A stretch of 64,000 bases of DNA. It comes from Sinonovacula constricta (taxonomy: Eukaryota > Mollusca > Bivalvia > Cardiida > Solecurtidae). The notes under the pieces were generated by a model that made no database searches, was not told where the DNA came from, and saw only the letters and a program-made list of their open reading frames with translations. The stretch lies in the NCBI GenBank assembly GCA_007844125.1, contig CM017572.1, forward strand, positions 26,307,879-26,371,878, read 5' to 3'. Both the position numbers and the translations under genes were made by a program. This document shows, in pieces, positions 1 to 9,984 of the stretch. Each line of letters opens with the position of its first letter. Within the stretch, counting starts at the first letter, position 1.

Positions 1-139
1 TCTCTCCAGACAGTTCATATGCAGCATGCCCATGGTGCCCTTACAGTGACAGGGCGACACCAGGCGCTCCCTAGCACCGTCCTCGTGACAGATCCGACAC
101 ATCTGACCCCAGGCTGGCAGGCTCAACTCGCTCAGAGGT
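1..139 (-). CDS. MARCH-like gene, exon 5 with first half of RING-CH domain (cut by window edge)
   Basis: A strong acceptor (CCCCTTACACGTGCAG on the minus strand) opens the exon at 139. One base completes a codon, then the frame reads PLSELSLPAWGQMCRICHED and on to HMNCLER at the edge. Zinc ligands visible are Cys256, Cys259, Cys272, Cys274, His282 and Cys285 of the joined protein, with spacing C-x2-C-x12-C-x-C-x7-H-x2-C as in RING-CH. The Cys in the fourth position, rather than His, separates RING-CH from ordinary RING domains. The second C-x2-C pair must lie off the left edge. Confidence 0.88.
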
Positions 140-3100
140 CTGCACGTGTAAGGGGTGGTAAAAGGGGTGGTAAAAAGGGTGGTAAAAGATGTGGTAAACA
201 AGTTAAATCTGAATTTCTTCGCTTAAACCAAAAACGGTAATTGTTTAAATAGTAAGAGCTTTAAGATTGATCTTGTCAGCAGGAGAATGCCTGTTTTAAA
301 CACACAACAGATGTAATCCCTAGATACATGTATGAGCAAGAAAAGTTTTTTTGGAACAAACAAAAAGTGCTTTTTAGTAAATGTATTCCCCGAAAGTATG
401 TTATGTGCTGTTGTGAATATAAAATACTTTAAAAGGTTCAGAATGTGTTAACACATTACGTAACACATGTGTGAGACACAGATGCACATGTTATATGATA
501 GTTTGTAGAGAAATGCTGACTCGTTATGTCTGAAGAAAGATGCTGGATCCATTCAGTAATATAGAATCGATAAATGGGTATATCGTATAAGAGAATGAGT
601 TTCGTGGGTAAAAAGAAAAGTTTCATGTTCTGTGAGCTAGAGCAGTTACAGGTCATTAAATGGTTAGTGCATTACGTAGCGCCCATTAAACATGTTATTT
701 ATTATCAGTCTCACAGAATCAGACCCTTCTGTAACCCGAAAAAACCAAAAAAACTGCTAGGGTTAATTTTCCTTTTTCAAAACTTAAAATTTATGATAAT
801 TGAGTAAACAAACTAGGATGCATTTTCTTCTTTTAAGCCTGTAAAACTCGTTTTTTTTTTTTTCATTGTTACTGTAAGTTTTGCTTCTAGCACCATTTGC
901 AATATAGTTTTACAGGAATAGTAGTGTTTATCTGATGTGCACAGACTTCTAAGTTTAAGACAGTCTTACATGCACATCTTGGTGACTTACATAGCATTCA
1001 ACAGTAAGATAACCTTACATGCATATATTCTCCCTTTCCAACATTCAACAGTAAGACAACATTACATGCATATATTCTCCCTTTCTAACATTCAACAGTA
1101 AGACAACATTACATGCATATATTCCTCCCTTTCTAACATTCAACAGTAAGGCAACATTACATGCATATATTCCTCCCTTTCCAACATTCAACAGTAAGAC
1201 AACATTACATGCATATATTCTCCCTTTCTAACATTCAACAGTAAGATAACATTACATGCATATATTCTCCCTTTCTAACATTCAACAGTAAGATAACATT
1301 ACATGCATATATTCTCCCTTTCTAACATTCAACAGTAAGGCAACATTACATGCATATATTCCTCCCTTTCCAACATTCAACAGTAAGACAACATTACATG
1401 CATATATTCTCCCTTTCTGACATTCAACAGTAAGACAACATTACATGCATATATTCCACCCTTTCTAACATTCAACAGTAAGACAACATTACATGCATAT
1501 ATTCTCCCTTTCTGACATTCAACAGTAAGACAACATTACATGCATATATTCCACCCTTTCTAACATTCAACAGTAAGGCAACATTACATGCATATATTCT
1601 CCCTTTCTGACATTCAACAGTAAGGCAACATTACATGCATATATTCCACCCTTTCTAACATTCAACTGTAAGACAACCTTACATGCATATATTCCTCCCT
1701 TTCTAACATTCAACTATAAGACAACATTACATGCATATATTCCACCCTTTCTAACATTCAACAGTAAGACAACATTACATGCATATATTCTCCCTTTCTG
1801 ACATTCAACAGTAAGACAACATTACATGCATATATTCCACCCTTTCTAACATTCAACAGTAAGGCAACATTACATGCATATATTCTCCCTTTCTAACATT
1901 CAACAGTAAGGCAACATTACATGCATATATTCTCCCTTTCTGACATTCAACAGTAAGGCAACATTACATGCATATATTCCACCCTTTCTAACATTCAACT
2001 ATAAGACAACATTACATGCATATATTCCTCCCTTTCTAACATTCAACTATAAGACAACATTACATGCATATATTCTCCCTTTCTGACATTCAACAGTAAG
2101 ACAACATTACATGCATATATTCCACCCTTTCTAACATTCAACAGTAAGGCAACATTACATGCATATATTCTCCCTTTCTGACATTCAACAGTAAGGCAAC
2201 ATTACATGCATATATTCCACCCTTTCTAACATTCAACTATAAGACAACATTACATGCATATATTCCTCCCTTTCTAACATTCAACTATAAGACAACATTA
2301 CATGCATATATTCCTCACTTTCTAACATTCAACAGTAAGACAACCTTACATGCATATATTCCTCACTTTCTAACATTCAACTGTAAGACAACCTTACATG
2401 CATATATTCCACCCTTTCTAACATTCAACTATAAGACAACCTTACATGCATATATTCCACCCTTTCTAACATTCAACTATAAGACAACCTTACATGCATA
2501 TATTCCTCACTTTCTAACATTCAACTATAAGACAGCCTTACATGCATATATTCCTCACTTTCTAACATTCAACAGTAACTCAACATTACATGCATATATT
2601 CCTCCCTTTCTAACATTCAACAGTAAGACAACATTACATGCATATATTCCACCCTTTCTAACATTCAACAGTAAGACAACATTACATGCATATATTCCAC
2701 CCTTTCTAACATTCAACAGTAACTCAACATTACATGCATATATTCCTCCCTTTCCAATCATTCAACAGTAAGGCAACATTACATGCATATATTCCTCCCT
2801 TTCTGACATTCAACAGTAAGGCAACATTACATGCATATATTCCTCCCTTTCTGACATTCAACAGTAAGGCAACATTACATGCATATATTCTCCCTTTCCA
2901 ATCATTCAACAGTAAGGCAACATTACATGCATATATTCCTCCCTTTCCAATCATTCAACAGTAAGGCAACATTACATGCATATATTCCTCCCTTTCCAAT
3001 CATTCAACAGTAAGGCAACATTACATGCATATATTCCTCCCTTTCTGACATTCAACAGTAAAACAACATTACATGCATATATTTCTTCCTTTTTAACATT

Positions 3101-6100
3101 AAAGCAATAAAACAACATTACATGCATATATTCCTCCATTTCTAACATTCAACAATAAAACAACATTAGATGCATATATTTCTTCCTTTCTAACATTAAA
3201 GCAATAAAACAACATTACATGCATTTACTTCCCCCTTTCTGACATTCAACTGTAAGACAGCCTTACATGCAGATCTTGGTCGCTTTCTAATATGCAATTT
3301 TAAGACAACCTTACATACTATGTATACGTTCATCCCTTCAAATTCAAGATGTAAGACAACCTTTGATGTACATCTTGGTCGCTTTCTAACGTTCAATTGT
3401 AAGACAACCTTACATGCATATCCTGTCTCTTTCATAACATTCAAGATGTAAGACAACCTTTGATGTACATCTTGGTCGCTTTCTAACGTTCAATTGTAAG
3501 ACAACCTTACATGCATATCCTGTCTCTTTCATAACATTCAAGATGTAAGACAAAGTTACATGCATATCTGGCTTGCGGATTAGGAGGTCGTGGGTTGAAA
3601 CCCCGGCCGGGTCAAACTAAAGACTTTGAGGTTGGTAGTAGTGGCTTCCCACCTAACGCTCTGGGCTAAGGGTACAGAATTACGCCTGACTCGTCGGTGT
3701 CAGTATAATGTACCGGCCGGGTTCAGTAACTGAGCACTTCATAAGTGCCCCTGTGCTATAAAGACAGAAATGCCGCTGCACAGTATCGGCAAATATGCCG
3801 GCAAATCCCATTCCATCCCATTTCATGAAACCTCCAGCGTAAAGCCTCACCTTGGGTTGACTGTGGTTTCTTCTAGGATTGTGTGACACAGTGGGTCCTT
3901 CATCGCTGGATCGCTCGAGTAGTGTGGCCCGTGACCATGTGTGCCGCCCGTGGCAGGGGACTGAACCAGAAAGGCGGCTGGGCTCATGGGCAATGTCGGC
4001 ACATCGTTGTCCGAGGTCGCTTGGCGGGGTGGAGGTGTGAGGGGTATGCGGTGCGAACCTCTTGTTGAGATGGGAGACAGTGAAACAGGATGGTCTCGCT
4101 GACTGACCCGGGGGATGTTGGAATAGCGAAACACTCGACTGTCTTGTTGGGTCTAGAATGGAATATTCTTTAGTTATATTTTGTTTTTTACAGGATTGGA
4201 AAGTGGTATTTCAGGCACAGGGCACCACTCAAGTTGCTTTATGGGCCAAGACTACTGAAATTTTTATTTTGACAGAAAAGAAAGAATGACATATCTTGCA
4301 GCTTTGGAATGTTTTTCCTATATCTGTCTAGGGTTTCTGTTACATACGTGTTATAACCATTAGTCCCCAAATGTGTAGCCACAAAAGAAGTGCGTAAACA
4401 TAAGCACTTCCTTAATTTTTGTCTTTGATAACTGTATGTTTATTATGTTTAGCATGTTCTCTTTCCACACCCTATCTGTAAACAATGACTTACAAAGTAT
4501 TTTTACATAATTCTTGATAAATGTATAACCTTTCTAAAATATCGCATTGATACAATTTTGGCCATTATAGGCAAAAAGCTAGTTTGTGTTAAAATTATTT
4601 TCAGCGCAACGACAAAGCGAACTTTAAGGGAGAATATTTAATTCAGCCTAATAAATTGAATCTTACATTCCGGTTCACATGCGGAATTGGAGTGCTTTTG
4701 TCGACGGGACCACCAGGTGCACGATACATACTACCTGGTCCTTGCATTCCGGTACTTCTGTATATACCTGGGGTACCAGGCTCAGTAGGTGTCCATGGTT
4801 CGTCGTAGCTGACGTCATCGCCGTCATACTGGCTAAGACGGTAAACTCTCGGTGGTCTAACAACAAATTGCAAACGACATGACGCAACAATTGGGTTTCA
4901 AAAGGAATTGTTGGAATATAATAAGAAAAAAAGACAATTAGTAGACAAAAGCTCATTGAAAAGCACATTAAGTAAAAAGCAGCAGTATGTTTTGATAAAA
5001 TTAAAATGAAAAAGTGACATTTTCATCGTGTTAACAGAGGTACAATGTTTACTTTAGTGGAGAAATCCTCTTGCTAAAGCCCTGGTCCACCGGAAACCTC
5101 GCAACCGCTGCCTGGTTCCCCGCGTCTTGTTGTTCTTCCATCTGCGCCAGGATGGACTCCAACTCCTCAACTGGGCCCTGCAACAATAATTGGATGATAT
5201 TACGTTGCATTACTTACGTAAAAAATCTCACGTTATGTTACTTATGTTAATATTTTACACATCAGTTACCTCATTTGCTCCCGCAGTTTCTGTACCTATT
5301 TTTATTTTATATTTTAACCATTACTTGTGTTAAGTAAGTTAGTTGTGTTACGTAACGTTAAATGTTGCATAACCACTGTTACGTTACCTTTGTACGTTTC
5401 CTTTGTCACATTGCCTATGCTACGTTACCTTTATTATGCTAGCTTTAGCAGGCTTTTACTTTTACATTACCTTTGCTTCGTTACTTTTGTTTCGTTACAC
5501 TTGTAACTTTACTTTTTTATACCGTTTTAACGTTACCTGTGTGACTGTTACGTTTTATTTTTATACATTGCCTTTCTTACGTTACCTCTAAGACGTTTCT
5601 TTTTTATCTTAGGCATGCGACGTTACGTTTGTTCTTTTTCATGAAAGGTTATGGAAAAGATGCGCTTTGTTAGGTCCCATCTTTCAATTGTATTTACCTC
5701 TGACGCATGGTTGGACTACTTAAGAGACCTTGACTCACGTTCGATCCTCAAAATTAAATGACGTCAGAGCAAACGTCGGTTTAGAATATATACAAAGGAA
5801 GTCTATACATTGTATTGGCTACTGATGGCGTAAACCTATGATTTTGAAAGAATTGTTAGTTTAGTACAAAAAAATGAAAAAAGAAAAGTGGTACCACTGA
5901 TGAACTAGCTAATTAGAGTTGCAGCACATCTTTTGGGTGATGTGGGAATTAGTCAAAAGCTGCGTTTAAAATAAACTTTGTCTAGAGCTGTCTGCTAAGG
6001 CAGCTACATGGGAAGAAACGACTGACTAGAGTGCAGAAAGGTCGTGAGTTAGAACATTGCCCAGGTGGATAAATTACATTTTTGCAGTTAATATAGCAAT

Positions 6101-6268
6101 ATCTGAAACATATTGTTAACTACTTTGTTCTGGTATTAGGATACTAAATGACCACCAAACCTCATCCTTTCCATGGGATCTTCTGTTGGAACCACACAAT
6201 TCCTGGCCGTCTGCACGTCGGTCAACATTCCTGTATAACACCTGACGTCGCAGGCTCATTCGTGACAT
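1..6268 (-). CDS. RING-CH (MARCH-family) E3 ubiquitin ligase, 5 exons, 3' end outside window
   Basis: Five minus-strand exons join with matching phases: 6268-6161, 5177-5053, 4856-4667, 4152-3851 and 139-1, together 864 nt or 288 codons without a stop. The last exon encodes CRIC, twelve residues, CHC, seven residues, then HMNC. This is the first half of a C4HC3 RING-CH domain (residues 256-285); the last Cys pair and the expected transmembrane segments lie beyond base 1. MARCH proteins are membrane-bound ligases that ubiquitinate membrane proteins and steer their trafficking through endosomes or ER. The motif CRICHE...LVSPC looks closest to MARCHF2/3, but about 255 residues precede the RING, against roughly 60 in vertebrate MARCHF2/3. 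That N-terminal region is Pro/Ser/Gly-rich and looks disordered. The family call is firm. Joining all four upstream exons is inference from phase and splice-site fit, and the exon 1 donor is the weakest link. Confidence 0.75.
151..198. repeat. Four copies of a 12-bp unit forming the exon 5 pyrimidine tract
   Basis: GGGGTGGTAAAA and variants repeat about four times on the plus strand. Read on the minus strand they give TTTTACCACCCC units just upstream of the exon 5 acceptor at 140-141, so the polypyrimidine tract of this splice site is itself a short tandem repeat. Confidence 0.7.
199..951. other. Intron 4 of the MARCH-like gene, unique AT-rich part
   Basis: No exon, RNA gene or element was recognised here. 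The sequence is AT-rich, with a poly-T run near 849-863. Short open frames on both strands lack splice or codon support. Confidence 0.5.
952..3567. repeat. Minisatellite, 47/48-bp unit, inside intron 4 of the MARCH-like gene
   Basis: The unit contains CATTCAACAGTAAGACAAC, ATTACATGCATATATTC and CTCCCTTTCTAA. It recurs from about 994 to 3240, roughly 47 times by length. A one-base difference (TTCTCCC versus TTCCTCCC or TTCCACCC) gives 47- or 48-bp units. Higher-order structure is visible: alternating TCTGAC and CCACCC units form dimers, and a five-unit block repeats with a 238-bp offset (1941 and 2179). From about 3240 to 3567 the units are diverged, and a 97-bp dimer is duplicated exactly (3346-3442 and 3443-3539). 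In many copies GTAAG-ACAAC-CTTAC forms a small inverted repeat. Open frames across it are by-products of the 48-bp, stop-free units. Confidence 0.95.
3568..3828 (+). mobile_element. tRNA-derived SINE, 5'-truncated copy
   Basis: The stretch starts CTTGCGGATTAGGAGGTCG, contains a B-box-like GGGTTGAAACCCC, and matches base for base, with scattered changes, the reverse complement of the fuller copy at 41441-41724. The match runs through the central GACTCGTCGGTGTCAGTATAA and the end ATCGGCAAATATGCCGGC. The A-box half of the tRNA head is missing. The 5' break abuts the minisatellite. The tail (AAATCCCATTCCATCCC) ends about 22 bases from the exon 4 donor of the MARCH-like gene, to which it is antisense. 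Confidence 0.85.
3851..4152 (-). CDS. MARCH-like gene, exon 4
   Basis: The acceptor is ATATTCCATTCTAG in phase 0 and the donor AAG|GTGAGG, leaving phase 2. The 302 nt encode 100 codons starting TQQDSRVFRYSNIPRVSQ, rich in Pro, Ser, Thr and His (for example SPISTRGSHRIPLTPPPRQ). Several SP and TP sites could be proline-directed phosphorylation sites, and the segment looks disordered. This is a GC-rich island in AT-rich DNA. The phase-2 end joins the first base of the RING-CH exon to give Arg. A SINE begins about 22 bases into the following intron. Confidence 0.75.
4153..4666. other. Intron 3 of the MARCH-like gene
   Basis: AT-rich unique sequence between the exon 3 donor and exon 4 acceptor. 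No element, repeat or further exon was recognised. Confidence 0.55.
4667..4856 (-). CDS. MARCH-like gene, exon 3
   Basis: The acceptor is TTTGCAATTTGTTGTTAG and the donor AAT|GTAAGA. The 190 nt give one base completing the previous codon plus 63 codons. The frame starts PPRVYRLSQYDGDDVSYDEP and continues with a Pro/Gly/Thr/Tyr-rich, probably disordered stretch (EPGTPGIYRSTG, YRAPGGPVDKSTP). The exon ends in phase 0. Repeated Tyr-Arg pairs (VYRL, IYRS, MYRA) are a visible oddity and could be short linear motifs, which is inference only. Confidence 0.78.
5053..5177 (-). CDS. MARCH-like gene, exon 2
   Basis: The exon is bounded by a TTATTGTTGCAG acceptor and an AAA|GTAAAC donor. It encodes 41 codons plus two bases, starting GPVEELESILAQMEEQQ, an acidic and Gln-rich helical-looking stretch, then a basic end (FSKRISPL). 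The phase-2 end is completed by the A that opens exon 3 to give Lys. GC content and codon quality are clearly above the flanking intron. No known domain was recognised. Confidence 0.78.
5178..6160. other. Intron 1 of the MARCH-like gene with degenerate ACGTTAC-rich tract
   Basis: Between about 5200 and 5640 short words such as TTACGTTACC and TACGTTAC recur in imperfect, irregularly spaced form, resembling an old decayed low-complexity repeat. The rest (5640-6160) shows no recognisable exon or element. Confidence 0.5.
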
Positions 6269-6324
6269 GGTGACGTCAACGTAAGTTGTTTTACATGCCG
6301 GAGGTCAAAATGTCGACAAGTGCT
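6161..6324 (-). CDS. MARCH-like gene, first coding exon (5'UTR 6324-6269, CDS 6268-6161)
   Basis: A pyrimidine-rich acceptor (TATGTTTCTTTCAG on the minus strand, ending at 6325) precedes 56 nt of untranslated sequence with an in-frame TGA. The start codon follows at 6268-6266 in good context (GTCACCATGT). The frame reads MSRMSLRRQVLYRNV... for 36 codons, ending KDE at a GAG|GTTTGG donor. The donor is poor beyond its GT, but it leaves phase 0, exactly what the next exon's acceptor needs. The same DNA also has short open frames on the plus strand and in a second minus frame, so the exon is probable, not certain. An acceptor at its 5' side implies a non-coding exon further up; AAG|GTAAAC near 6930 on the minus strand is one possible donor. 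Confidence 0.6.
6271..6278. promoter_or_regulatory. Palindromic CRE-type site TGACGTCA next to the start codon
   Basis: A perfect TGACGTCA sits two bases upstream of the MARCH-like start codon, inside the deduced 5'UTR. It is the full CREB/ATF consensus. Its position within a spliced exon makes a promoter role uncertain unless transcription can also start just upstream. Confidence 0.35.
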
Positions 6325-6340
6325 CTGAAAGAAACATAAC

Positions 6341-6590
6341 GGACCTTATAGCACAATCGGTATAGCGTCGGCCCCAATTTTGGGAGGTCCTGGGTTCAAA
6401 CTACGACATAATAAAGTCGATAAAATGGTAGTGGTATATCTCCATTGCTTACGCAAAGCGTAGTTACATGACTGGCTCGTCCAGTGTCGGGATGATGTGA
6501 CTGTAGTGTAGCATCACGCTAGGTGTTTGTGGCATGCTATCCAGAGAAGACAGCACTATATCTGCTTTAAATGAAAAAAGTCACCTAAAT
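6341..6590 (+). mobile_element. tRNA-derived SINE, diverged second family
   Basis: An A-box-like TAGCACAATCGGTATAGCG and a B-box-like GGGTTCAAACT form a tRNA-type head. A central domain with GACTGGCTCGTCCAGTGTCG resembles, but is clearly diverged from, the one in the SINEs at 3568 and 41441. The end is A-rich (AAATGAAAAAAG, AAATAAAACTGAAAAAATG). It lies antisense to the MARCH-like gene, and its head begins about 16 bases upstream of that gene's exon 1 acceptor. Confidence 0.65.
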
Positions 6591-7100
6591 AAAACTGAAA
6601 AAATGATGAAGGACGATAACAAACGAACAAACATAATAAACAGTTTCTGTCTGTTGTTGGTCCCTGTGATATTAACAAAGTAATACACGTTTCTCCAATC
6701 AAATAAATAACGGTATTTTATGTAAAAATGCAGATTATGTAGCAATGTCAACATAATGTATCACATATGCATTTACATGCTGTAAAAATACACTTAACAT
6801 CAAAACATCAGAACATCCAAACCATTCTATATCACCGATTACAACCCCATGCCCCATGCACTTCTCTCGAATGTATTTTACGTAAAATCATACTCACCAT
6901 TTCTTTACACACTGTGGTAAATTGTGTTTACCTTGATTGGTCCATAGGATGTCACATGACCAGTATAACGGTCATCCCGGGATTATGCTCACGGTCATAT
7001 CACACATAGCACGTGCAATCAGTGCTCTGCAATTTCCTTGCTCACATCTGAAGTGATAATTTGTACACATGTGTCCATTTTGCCGTATAAGTATAGTGAG
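6591..7100. other. Upstream region of the MARCH-like gene, promoter or non-coding exon not fixed
   Basis: On the minus strand there is a CCAAT box (6936-6940) and two donor-like sites (AAG|GTAAAC near 6930 and GTGAGT near 6893). These would suit a non-coding first exon feeding the acceptor at 6325. No TATA box in the right place was seen. This is suggestive only. Confidence 0.25.
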
Positions 7101-7103
7101 ATC

Positions 7104-7202
7104 TGTGTGTGTGTGTGTGTGTGTTTGCGTGCATGCGTGCGTGCGTGCGTGCGTGCGTGTGTGCGTGCGTGCGTGTGTGTGTGTGTGTGTGTTTATGTGT
7201 GT
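7104..7202. repeat. TG/TGCG microsatellite
   Basis: A (TG)n run passes into TGCG/TGCA units and back to (TG)n. The short open frames on both strands across it are microsatellite artefacts. Confidence 0.95.
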
Positions 7203-7300
7203 GTTACAATACATACATATTAAAAGACATCTCAATAAATGGTTAAACTGGTTTGATTTGATTTAAATATATATTTGGTCGCTTATATGTAAAGTACTTG

Positions 7301-8336
7301 TACGAGGGGTGTTCATTAAATAATGAAACTACCTTCTTATCTATGATGTTTATTGTCTGATGCTGTTTATTTTTAACAGTCCCTCAAAGTACTCTCCTCC
7401 TCTCTCCACACACAGTTGCAGTCGTCTGCGCCATTTATCAAATGCTTCCCGATACTCTTCTTTAGGTATCCCCCGTAACTCTGAATTAACTGCTTTTGAC
7501 AGGTCTTGGGCACGATTTTATTTGTTTCCAGCTAAAAGTTCTTTCAGTTTAGGAAATAACCAGAAGTCGCAAGGTGCCAGGTCAGGACTATAGGTGGGAT
7601 GAGGGAGAGTTGCAATCCCGTTCTCTGACAGGTACTGAGTTATGGCCCCTGTTTTATGGGCACTAGCATTGTTATGCAAAATCATTACTCTAGAGGTTCC
7701 AGTGATTAGGCGGCTGTCCTTCAATTTAGAAACGACCTGAGGTAGGACATTTTCTCTGTAATATTTATCAGTCATAGTTGCTTTTTCTGGTAGAACGTCT
7801 ACAGTCACCGGACCTTCGTGGTTAAAAAAATATGGTGAAAGCCTCTTCTGACTCTGAAAACCTGGTTTACAAACCACGGGTCTGGAGTCATTTTTTTGCC
7901 AGCCACATCATGTTAGAGCGTTTGTTTGGGATCCCATAAAAGTATATCCAAGTTTCATCTCCAGTGACTACATCTGTTATTCGTTTAGGTCCATTGGGTT
8001 CGAACAAGTCCAATAGCTGCCTGGCACAAGAAACCCGATTTTTCGTCTGTTATGGCGTCAAGACGCGGGGTATCCATCGTGCAGAGATCTTTCTCAATCC
8101 CCAATTCTTCATGTAACACTTTATGGACAGTACCAAAAGAAACATCTAACTCAGAACTTATTTCACGAACAGAAATATTAGGATCATTGTCTATCTGGGT
8201 TTATTTTTTTTACATTCTCAATCAAAGTCCCGTTCACATTCGATTTTAGTGCTCTTGGACGCGGCTTATCAGTTAGCAGCTTTCTTCCATCTTTATATTC
8301 TCTGACCCACCTGGCACATGTGTTATGGTACAGCTA
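7301..8336 (-). mobile_element. Decayed mariner-type DNA transposon, 5'-truncated
   Basis: The 3' end on the minus strand (plus 7303) reads CGAGGGGTGTTCATTAAATA on the plus strand, the form of a mariner terminal inverted repeat. It is flanked by TA at 7301-7302, the usual target. The other end is lost: transposase similarity begins near 8336 inside the helix-turn-helix region and no partner TIR is found. The insertion lies upstream of the MARCH-like gene, in the same strand sense. Confidence 0.8.
7350..8336 (-). pseudogene. Mariner transposase pseudogene
   Basis: Minus-strand fragments in several frames follow the mariner order. First comes CARWVREYKDGRKLLTDKPR, then the second helix-turn-helix (NDPNISVREISSELDVSFGT), the first catalytic block TGDETW (near 7950), LHNNASAH (near 7675), SPDLAPCDFW (near 7575) and the C-terminal FDKWRRRL and GEYFEG. 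The second catalytic Asp is replaced by Asn (family HDNA, here HNNA). There are at least two frameshifts, a stop after the TGDETW block and a stop after LLAGNK. The protein is not functional. The longest clean stretch is about 119 codons (7877-7518). Confidence 0.9.
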
Positions 8337-9980
8337 GGTTTGCAAATATACCAAATAAATCATCATGAATTTTCTTCAATTAAGATATATATTCCATGAC
8401 TTTGTGTCATATCAGATTCTATCACTTTAAGAAAGCTAAAACTATTAATCTCTTTCTGATTCTGGGCTCTTTAAGGAAAGAGACCGTCGGTAAAATTTTA
8501 GATTGTGATATTTGTACAGATATCTCGTCTAATCTATAATGGCGATTATAGGTTGTATCCGACGATTCACATACGAGTGACAGTAGCAAGCCATTACCTT
8601 TGAGTATTTAGGAATTAAAACATATGGTCGGTTATAATTCCGGAATACAAAAAAAAAGTAATTACGTGTGATCGTCTTGACTAGAACGCGGCAATTGCAA
8701 ACACAACTCCATTGTTTGTACAGTGTAAGTCATACAATACACACTCCGACTTATCATTCTAATTTATGTTTCGACACAATGTAAATTAACCTTATGATTT
8801 AGATAAAAATCCCCATATTTCAATAACATGTTTTCGATTGAAATATTATTCCACAATATCTATCAGGAAATGTAATTTCAGTTGACATATTCACCCCACG
8901 TTTTTCGTTGACTGTTTTCATTTAAACGAAGATACGATGACATTTACCAAAAGGGTTGCGCTTATATTTGCATGTCTGTATAATGATAAACTTCGAAAGA
9001 AGAACTGCACGTAATTAGCCCTTTGAAAGGTTACAATAATTTAAAACTATGATTTTAAATTTTAAATTTTAATTAATTTTACACATAACTTATCAATTCA
9101 TAGGCTTTACTCAAAAGGGCTCGATGCAGTTTTAAAAAATTGTATTTCAGAAAAGTGCTGGGAACGTTCAATTCTATGCAAGCTACACAAAGGTTATTAA
9201 AGAAAACAAGGCGCCAACCAAAAGGAACAAATATTTCCCCGAAGGTGTTTGTCCGTGTAGCGTCGTATTTCTATAGGGATTAAATTATTTACAATCCGAG
9301 ACGTTATCCGTCAGAGCTTCGTGTGCTATCTTGGGAATAAAGCGCCATTTGAGTGCTTAAGTCAGCAATATTGGTTGGTTGTAAGCGCTTGTGGTGATAA
9401 TATTCAATAATACGGGTGAAGCATTGTCCTATTTGATTTGTAGTGCTGGAACAAAGCTGTTTCAGCTGCGAGGTATACGCCTTTTAATACTATACAAATC
9501 GCCAGTTGTAATTCGTTTTGGCAACAGACTTTAAACAGACCAAGATGAAACATGTCGGAGTGTACAAAAGATTCTTGAAGATATATGTTACATCTAAGAC
9601 ACAAATATTGCTTTGTCAATAATGTATTAAGTGGGCACATGATTTGTGCATTCAAGTTGATATTTGGCGATTCCTCTATCTTAAATGCACAATTTGTACA
9701 CATAACGTAAGCAGGCCTTTGCAAACAAAAGTAAGGCATTTCATACCAGGAACATTCACAATCAAATTTTTTGACTTTGGTATTTTAAATCCATCTACAC
9801 ATTTAATTTAGAGTCAAGAGTTTTGTGAAATAGTTATAATAGAAATAAAAGTTTTAAGTTCACCCAAATATAATGTGAGCAGTATTTTTAATTACGTCAC
9901 TACTTTCTTTTAAATGATATCATTACTTAGTTGTCTTAATACGTCATCACTTAGACAGTTAAAACTATGGGTTTTTTTTC
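8337..9980. other. No gene recognised
   Basis: AT-rich sequence. A Cys-rich 111-codon minus-strand frame (9739-9404) was examined and matched no family known to me; its length is within chance for this window. Confidence 0.45.
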
Positions 9981-9984
9981 ATTG

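Noticed and set aside
2555..2964. Open frames of 68-76 codons on both strands in the 47/48-bp array
   Set aside because: They appear only where consecutive 48-bp units occur and stop at 47-bp units, so they are array by-products.
952..3567. CRISPR-like direct repeats
   Set aside because: Units are contiguous with no unique spacers and the genome is eukaryotic.
3680..3889. 69-codon minus-strand frame
   Set aside because: It lies mostly in the SINE and runs out of frame into exon 4 of the MARCH-like gene.
9404..9739. Cys-rich 111-codon minus-strand frame
   Set aside because: Cys spacing fits no zinc-binding or receptor pattern I know, and there is no splice or promoter support.
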